Assembly: GCA_015680685.1 (NCBI GenBank)
Contig: MNCI01038244.1
Span: 157,831-221,830, forward strand
DNA from: Gnetum montanum
Lineage: Eukaryota > Streptophyta > Gnetopsida > Gnetales > Gnetaceae
Length of the DNA: 64,000 nucleotides
Direction: 5' to 3'
Positions 57,952 to 64,000 of this stretch are shown piece after piece. Made by a program: the position numbers and the translations under genes. The first letter of the stretch is position 1. Each line of letters opens with the position of its first letter. The notes under the pieces are model-generated. The model did no database searches and was not told where the DNA came from. It saw only the letters and a program-made list of their open reading frames with translations.

Positions 57952-59146
57952 TGTAACGACTAAAAAATTCAATGCTAGAAAAACTAAAATTTTTAGAGTA
58001 AAATAGTTTAGCTTGTAGATCCATGGACCTCTAAAAGAACCTATGAGAATCTCAAAAGGTCTTGTTGATCAATTGAGAACTTATACATCAATTGTCAAGT
58101 GATAAAAATAGGTGCGAATAAATGTTTTAGTCTCAAAGTGCAACATAGAAAAAAAGAATAGAGAAATAGAAAAAATATATCAAGACAAGTTGAATTGAAA
58201 ACTTTGATATTAATCACTCTAAAATAAAATGTTGAAAGCAAGGATTCAAAAAATATAGATTATGGACCTTGGAAACTCAAGAAATACAAAAATATCTTGA
58301 AGCTCCAATGCAAATTGTAGGGTGTGTTCTGCTACCATATCTACACCAATCTACTACTAAACTTTTTCCTATCATTGGTTCTCTCTACTTTGCTACTCTA
58401 CATTGGTTGAAGATGGCTTTGAACTTTTAGATTTTCACTCTATTGCAACAATCTCTAACTTAGTGTCAAGAAAAATGATCCAAAAGCCCTTAAAATGATG
58501 CACACTTTGGTTTAAATAGGCTATAAATGTCTTGATTTTTACTAATTGGATTATGCCATGATTACTACCAAATTTTTGACAAATTATGCAACATTTTAGA
58601 ACCTTTTGGTGGCCAAAATCTACAATGTATGATGCACTCACGTTTTTGACATTTTTGGCTTAAAATACTAATGTGTGTGAAATTCTTCACCATCCAAACC
58701 TATAGCATATGGATCACCAATGTGTGAAGCCTTTCCTACCACATTTGGCAATGTATTTGAGCCATTTTGATGGTCCACATTTTTTGTGCATGGGATGCCA
58801 ACATGTGAGACTTTTGCTACCAAATATGGTGTCATTTTAGGTAATTTTTGTGGCCTGAATTTGCAGCATGTAAGCCACCAATGTTTTTGGCTTTGGCTGC
58901 CAAATTTAGCAATGTGGTTAGCATTTTTTAGCTTTCACATGTTGGCATGAGTCAAATTTACAACATGTGAGCTATAAGTTACACTTTTACATACCAAAAA
59001 CTATCAAAACATTAATAGAACATGGTTATGGGATAGGATTTTTGATGGGAAACAAAGCAATTATCTTTGCCATCAAATTTCCATTAAATTATGATGTTAA
59101 TTTTGGCTACAAATGCTTTCACATGAATTTTCTTTAAAGTGTTTCA
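57952..59146 (-). mobile_element. 5' LTR of element C (1195 bp)
   Basis: On the minus strand it starts TGAAACACTTTAAAGAAAAT and ends GTCGTTACA, the same end as the 3' LTR of element E (CGTCGTTACA). Motif copies AACATGTGAG and CAATGTGTGAAG lie at 58798, 58965 and 58717. A TATA-like CCTATTTAAACC lies at about 58525-58510. The flanking candidate target duplication is TCACC (59147-59151). Confidence 0.75.
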
Positions 59147-59740
59147 TCACCCAAGTTGAGCCTACATACAATGGAACATCCAAGAATGAGATGGGATATA
59201 CTAGGTGGGACATCTTATAAAATAGTGGGACATCCCAACATGAAGTTGGGATTTTTTAGGCAAGGATGATCTGATAAGAATAAGGGATAAAAGGGTTGCT
59301 ACCAAGGACAAAAGGAACTATAAAACAAGCTAAGTTCCTAATGCAAGTTAAGGAAAATTTTGATAAATACTTACATGTACTTACCTTACTTGCTCTTGAG
59401 AGGATGTGATGTTCATGTAGATTTAAACTAAGGTTCTCTCTTCAAAGTTCCTCTTCTATAAGCAATACAAATCTCTGGTATTCCATATGTCTGATCTCCC
59501 TTTTTGAAGTTATTTTTTGCTTGATTTACTACATGGGTATAGGTTCTTTCTTTGTTCTTCTTTTGTTTGATCCTTCATACTTTTTTGATATGCAAGATAT
59601 TCTTTCTATGAACCTTTGGATAAGACCAAGGAGTCATATTATATGACCAAGTATTCATGTGATAATTTCCTATTTTTAAGTGAAAATTTGAATTTTTATG
59701 CCCAAAATTACGAAAAAAATAATAATTTTTCTTACTTCGG
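59147..59740 (-). other. Non-coding tail next to the copia gag, with GGGACATCCC motif
   Basis: No gene is seen. GTGGAACATCC (59170), GGTGGGACATCT (59200), GTGGGACATCCCAAC (59226) and AGTTGGGAT (59245) repeat the motif that also occurs at 61890-62070, so both stretches probably belong to one copia element that element C entered. LTR borders were not found. Confidence 0.4.
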
Positions 59741-61196
59741 ATAGATGATCAAGCCTTGGAGTGTAGTCCAATTTGGATGAACTATTTGAGGAAGTCTTAA
59801 TATACTGCTAACTTCCTAATCCATATTTTTCATGTGGATTTCTTCCTTATCCTAAAACTATTCTAAGAGTCTCCTTTCCTTTGACAAGTCTTTCATTTAT
59901 AAGCTTTGTATTTACAAGCTCTTTTTCAATCTACTCACATGAAGATGTTAGTTTTTAATTCTCAACCCTTAGGTCTAAGTTTTCTTTTGAAAAATTCAAG
60001 TGTTTTTTAGTAAGTTTTCTTTTGAATAACTCTAAATCTTAATCATTTAAGGCCTTATTCAATTTAATGCATAGACTTTAAAAAGAAATAATTTCATTGC
60101 CTAGTAAGTCATACCTTTCTTCAATAGGTCCTTTGGGTTCTTCAATTTCAATCATTGAATCTTCATCAGTAAGAGCCATATAGATGAGATGTGATCATGA
60201 GGGGGAGTCATCCATTTCATATTCACTTTGTTCATCATCCTAGTGTATATAAAGATTTTTTCTTTTTGTATCGACTTTGAATTGATCCTTCTTTGGAAAC
60301 CTACCAACACTTGGACATTTGGAGGTCACATGGCATCTCCCATCACAAACTTAACATTCTATAGAGGATGCATCAAGATTTAAATTTTTAATATCCTTAC
60401 CTCTTTCCTTACCTTTGGTGCCAAATTGGTTAAAGCTCTTGCCTTTTCTTACAAGTAATCTTTGAACTCTCCTTAATAAGAGAGCCAATTTATCTTCACT
60501 ATTTCCTTCATGTTCATGTGGCTCCTTCTCTTTGATGAAATTTTAAGGAAAATAAGCTTTTCTTTGATAGCATCTTTGCTAATGAGGTTCATCTCATGAG
60601 CGTACTTTGAAGCTCTTTGAATTTAAGAATTGAGAAGTCTTTGAACTTCTTTGTGGTTGTAACTTTTGGTCTAAACTCAAGATACAAAGTATTAATCATT
60701 TTAATATTCACATTGCTTTCTGGTAAATATTTTCCCATTCTACGAATGACTACAACTAAATCATTTTCTCTAGAAAAATATTCCTTTATTTTCTCTCCTT
60801 CTTTCATTTTGAGTTTATCATACTCACTTTGTAACACTAGAAGTTTTGATTGTTTGGCAACAAATGTACCTTCATATGCTGCTTCTAGCATTTTCCAAAT
60901 TTCTTTAGTGGTTTTACACCTAGCTATTCTATTAAATTCAATTTTACTCATAGCATGGTAAAGAAAAAAATTTTCTTTAAAATCAAACATGAACTTATCT
61001 TTTTCATCTTCTGTCCATTTGCTTCTTGGCTTCATAGCTCTGGTGATGCTATCAATGGATAGTGTGTAATCTTCAAGAATAAGCTCCTAGACTTTGAGTT
61101 TCATGGATTCAATAATCCTTGCATTCTAGCCTTCCAATACACAAAATTGATTTCATCAAACATAGGAGGCTTATTGTAAGATGTTCCTTCCATCAT
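59740..61196 (-). pseudogene. gag: Ty1/copia gag of element D, decayed
   Basis: The start is at 61196 (MMEGTSYNKPPMFDEINFVYW), the usual copia gag opening. A frameshift near 61120 is followed by an open frame 61035-60589 with TTKEIWKMLEAAYEGT, EYDKLKMKEGEKIKEYFSRE and MGKYLPESN of the UBN2-type gag domain. Further on a CCHC knuckle (60356-60315, C, stop, VCDGRCHVTSKC) and a charged, coiled-coil-like tail follow. Stops break the tail. Protease, integrase and RT are not in the window. It belongs to a different superfamily from the Tat elements. Confidence 0.85.
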
Positions 61197-62400
61197 TTAC
61201 TCTTGAGATATTAAGCTCCAAAAATAGAGTAGCAGGTTATAATACTACTTAAGGACTAAGAACTTAGAATGGGGGTTCAATAAGTTTCCTAATCCAAATA
61301 ACCAAGAAAACCAAAATTACACACAAATTTATGTGGTTCTGCAACTTGGATACATCCACACTCAAAAGGTAGAATCCTTGCATACCTCTAGACTTAGTTC
61401 CTTAAAAAAATGGTTCAAAGAGAATTACAAACTTTACAATTTTTGAGATCTGCTTGAAGTGTTTTCTCATTGGAAAAACACTCAACCCCACAAGGTCCCA
61501 ACAAGGTCAAAAGGTAATTGCAAGTATCATACAACCTTTATAAAGATGTGAGCTTTGCATAGAGTGTTTTCTTGCTAGAAATATGCTCAACCCCATAAGG
61601 TCCTAATAAGCTAATAAGATGCCTTCTTGCAAGAAGCACATCAACCATACAAGGCTACAAAGAGAAAAAGAATCAAGAGATTGCAACTAACTATACAAAT
61701 TCCTTGCAATGAAGCTCTTAATACAAATAAAAAATACAAAGGATAGAGAATTAAAGAAACATAAAAAATTCACTTGATGTAGATAATGAATATTCCAATG
61801 AATAGTGCTTCTCCTTTTTACAAGAATTCCACTATATTTTATAGTCTTTTACTTTTCAAATACTCCTCGAAATTCATGCAACAACTATAAAATGGATAGT
61901 TGGGATGGCCTATTCAACCTTGGGATATCTCACTAAAAACTAGCCACATGTAGGTGGGACATTCCACTGAAAATTGAGAAATCTCACTTGGGACATCCCA
62001 ACAAAAATTGGGATGTCTATTGTTTTCTTGAGACACCTAGCCTAAAATTAGGTCTTCATCTCTAGGACATCTATTGATCTTTTAGGATGCTTATGAAGAT
62101 ACCGAAACATCTTTGTTTGGCTTGTAGACTTCATGCATCCTTGTAATCTTCCGTCTTGGTTGAGTCTTCTTGCCATCTCAGCACAACTCTCATTTTGATA
62201 CCATGAAGCTCTTGTTTCAATCATCATGCTCTTGTTTCATTCTCATGGAGTCCTTTTCTCTACATCAAAAAGCTCTTATGTTAATCTTCTCTTGATATCT
62301 TCTAGGTTCTTGTCCTAATCTAAGCTTTTGTTTTAATCTCATAGAGTCCTTATCTTATCCTTTCTTAGCCCTACAAGAACCCAAGCACATTTTTCACATT
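61197..62400 (-). mobile_element. Probable copia (element D) LTR and leader, borders unresolved
   Basis: On the minus strand GCAGAACCACATAAATTTGT (about 61343-61324) resembles the U5 end common in plant copia LTRs. Further out, 61890-62070 holds six to eight copies of GTGGGACATCCC and TTGGGATGTC. TGGTATCAAAATGAGAG at 62202-62186 recalls an initiator-tRNA primer site but lies in an odd place for it. No reliable LTR ends. Confidence 0.4.
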
Positions 62401-62779
62401 CTCCATTTTCTAAGATATTGACATATGAAAAGGTCAACATAGATGAAGAGGAAAGACAATCCATCTATAGGACTGTAGGAATCCATTACCTAAGGATTAT
62501 AACAGAAGGGAATACTATTCCTTAGATGAAAAATCCAAGAAATCCAATGATGTTAAACACTTCTTCTCTAGGCAAGCTTGACTAGAAAGATGAGGCAAGG
62601 CTTTCTAAATGATTCAAAGATGTTGCAAGACCTCTGTACATGGATTTGAAGAATTTCAATAGTGTATATAGAACTAATGCTTTGGTGGTTTGGTTGAAGG
62701 TACTTGAAAAGAATTTATAGTTGGAATAGATACCGAATAGCTTGAGGATACCTATTGCAAAATCTATATTAGAAGGTAT

Positions 62780-63420
62780 GACTTCTACTTCATGGAAAAA
62801 AAAAGTTCTAGGGTTATGAAAGATGAAATGGTCAATCCATCAAAGATTGGAATCTAGTGAAATACAAGTTGGAAAGAAAATTTGAATAGTCTCATCAAAG
62901 AAAAGAGATTATTATGAGATTGAAATTTCTACGAGAAGGTGAAAAGGATGTCAAGGAATTCTACAATGAATTTTGTAATCTATTACATCAAGCTAAGGTA
63001 AACTGGGAAGAACATGAATAGGCTTCAATCATTTTAGGAGAACTCAAAATAGTGTACTAGCAAGAATTTTCTTTTCATCAGTCACAAACTCTTGATGAGG
63101 CTTAGGATTTAGCACTCAAGGCTAAGAATAAATTGAGTGGATTTAGAAAAAAGAAAAAAGAAACTTCCAAGGGGAAGGGAAAGATATCCAAATTTGAAAA
63201 AGAATATAATTTCAAATCTAAAGATAAGGATTGTAGCCATGATAAGGAGACTCAAAGAGGTTATGAAAAGGGCAAAGTTAAGAAGGACCAAGATAAGGAA
63301 GGCAAGGGTTAAGGTAGCAACTCATAAAAAATATAGTGCTTCAAGTGTGGAGAATGGAGATACAAGTAATGGAAATGTTCACTTCACAAGGTAGCCAAGG
63401 TTAAATATGTGCAAATCATA
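62780..63420 (+). pseudogene. Ty3-like gag fragment, decayed
   Basis: The plus strand reads KDWNLVKYKLERKFE, stop, then REIIMRLKFLREGEKDVKEF, YNEFCNLLHQAKVNWEEHE, and a lysine-rich tail with CFKCGEWRYK, stop, WKC at about 63337-63378. This is a C-x2-C-x4-H-x4-C knuckle with the histidine changed to tyrosine. The layout fits a Ty3/gypsy gag. The 85-codon frame at 63137 is out of frame with it. No other parts of this element are seen. Confidence 0.6.
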
Positions 63421-64000
63421 GAATCAAAGGAGGCATCAAGCCAAGATCTTTAGAGAGGTAATCCTAATGCTCCAAAAATTAAGAATGTTTCTGAATTAAA
63501 TTATTGTGCATTCATGAGAAATGTGAATAGAGAATATCATCCTAATAAAAAATTCTTATTCTAGATTGGCACTAGATGTCTACTCAGTGGGTAATGAGTT
63601 CTTGTTTTGATTAATGAGGGAACCTGATGAGTGGCGAGGTACCTCTACACTCAACCATACGAATATGAGCATTTTCACGCACGATCCAGTCGAACTCCGC
63701 AGACAGACTAGTTGTGGCACCCAAACAGTTATCCTTAGGTTGCAGTTCGCTATCTTCCCACCTGGACTAGTATTATATTTGTCACATATGGTTTAGTCTA
63801 GAGTGAGGTGTATGATGTGTTCCTAATCTAATGCTACTCCTGAAGGCAATGGAAAATAATATTAACTAAGCTAAGCTAGGAGAGAAAGGGTAAGAGGATC
63901 TAATCTAGCCTAAGTGCGATGAGCATCTGTTCCTTGATTATCCGTACACATCTTGGACTTCGTGCACAACTACCACTGGGATTACCAAGCGCAGATCCTA
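63421..64000. other. Unassigned right end
   Basis: From about 63620 the base composition is more GC-rich and less decayed (GAGTGGCGAGGTACCTC onward). The short frames have no recognisable domain. It could be the edge of another LTR element continuing beyond the window. Confidence 0.3.

Larger units (their letters stand above)
46880..59146 (-). mobile_element. Element C, Tat-lineage retrotransposon truncated by insertion of B
   Basis: On the minus strand: 5' LTR (59146-57952), PBS, gag-protease (57198 to about 53825), minisatellite, reduced antisense gene (plus strand 51458-52977), a long motif-rich region, then RT, RNase H and the start of the archaeal-type RNase H, which stops at 46880 against the B LTR. 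The remaining RNase H, integrase and 3' LTR should lie left of the window. Confidence 0.75.

Noticed and set aside
60617-60961. A plus-strand 114-codon protein
   Set aside because: It is the complement of the well supported copia gag frame on the minus strand.
1-64000. tRNA genes, rRNA genes, CRISPR arrays or bacterial operons
   Set aside because: I looked for cloverleaf-like or rRNA-like segments and regularly spaced repeats and saw none. Gene structure and repeats are those of a plant nuclear genome.

Overview
This is plant nuclear DNA made almost entirely of nested LTR retrotransposons. Evidence: Tat-lineage Ty3/gypsy polyproteins, a Ty1/copia gag, GT..AG introns, heavy CpG decay, and assembly gaps at 1987-2630, 24740-24904 and 38525-38929. 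A large, slowly purged genome such as a gymnosperm would fit, but the species cannot be read from the sequence. I see no intact host gene, rRNA, tRNA or CRISPR array.

I name the elements F, A, B, E, C and D. C (minus strand, 46880-59146) has its 5' LTR at 57952-59146 and was hit in its second RNase H by B. B (minus, 15745-46879, 5' LTR about 45467-46879) was hit by A at 15744/15745 and by E at 18093/18094. A (minus, 2631-15744, 5' LTR 14570-15744) is cut on the left by F (plus, 3' LTR from 547). E (plus, 18094-35282) is complete: two 1571-bp LTRs, a perfect ACCAT target duplication, PBS, PPT, gag, protease, RT, two RNases H and a DD35E integrase, all with stops or frameshifts. Right of C lie a decayed copia element D (minus), a decayed Ty3-like gag (plus) and an unassigned end.

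The unusual part is an extra gene on the opposite strand to gag-pol, between protease and RT, where Ogre elements of the same lineage are known to carry an intron. In E it has eight exons (28260 to 24305, minus strand). The same exon order and GT..AG borders recur in A (4098-about 9080) and B (16503-18093 plus 35283-40136); C keeps only the first and last exons (51458-52977). Exon 2 resembles FCP1/NIF-type HAD phosphatases, exon 4 encodes an unrecognised domain, exon 7 is coiled-coil-like and exon 8 acidic. The gene has its own TATA box about 145 bp before the ATG in E and B.

Each element also carries its own short CpG-centred motif, repeated many times in the LTR, the leader and the region upstream of the antisense gene: TTACGCT in E, GACTACGCTCT in F, TCCACGCTRGG in A, ACTACGCTAGT in B and CAACGTGTGAG in C (the last four reconstructed). 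In old copies it appears as matched TG and CA forms, the two products of CpG deamination. The copia element D has a similar array (GGGACGTCCC). My working hypothesis, which is inference, is a retrotransposon-borne regulatory module: an accessory antisense gene whose product, or a host factor, acts through element-specific methylatable motifs at both promoters, comparable in logic to the VANC anti-silencing system of VANDAL DNA transposons.
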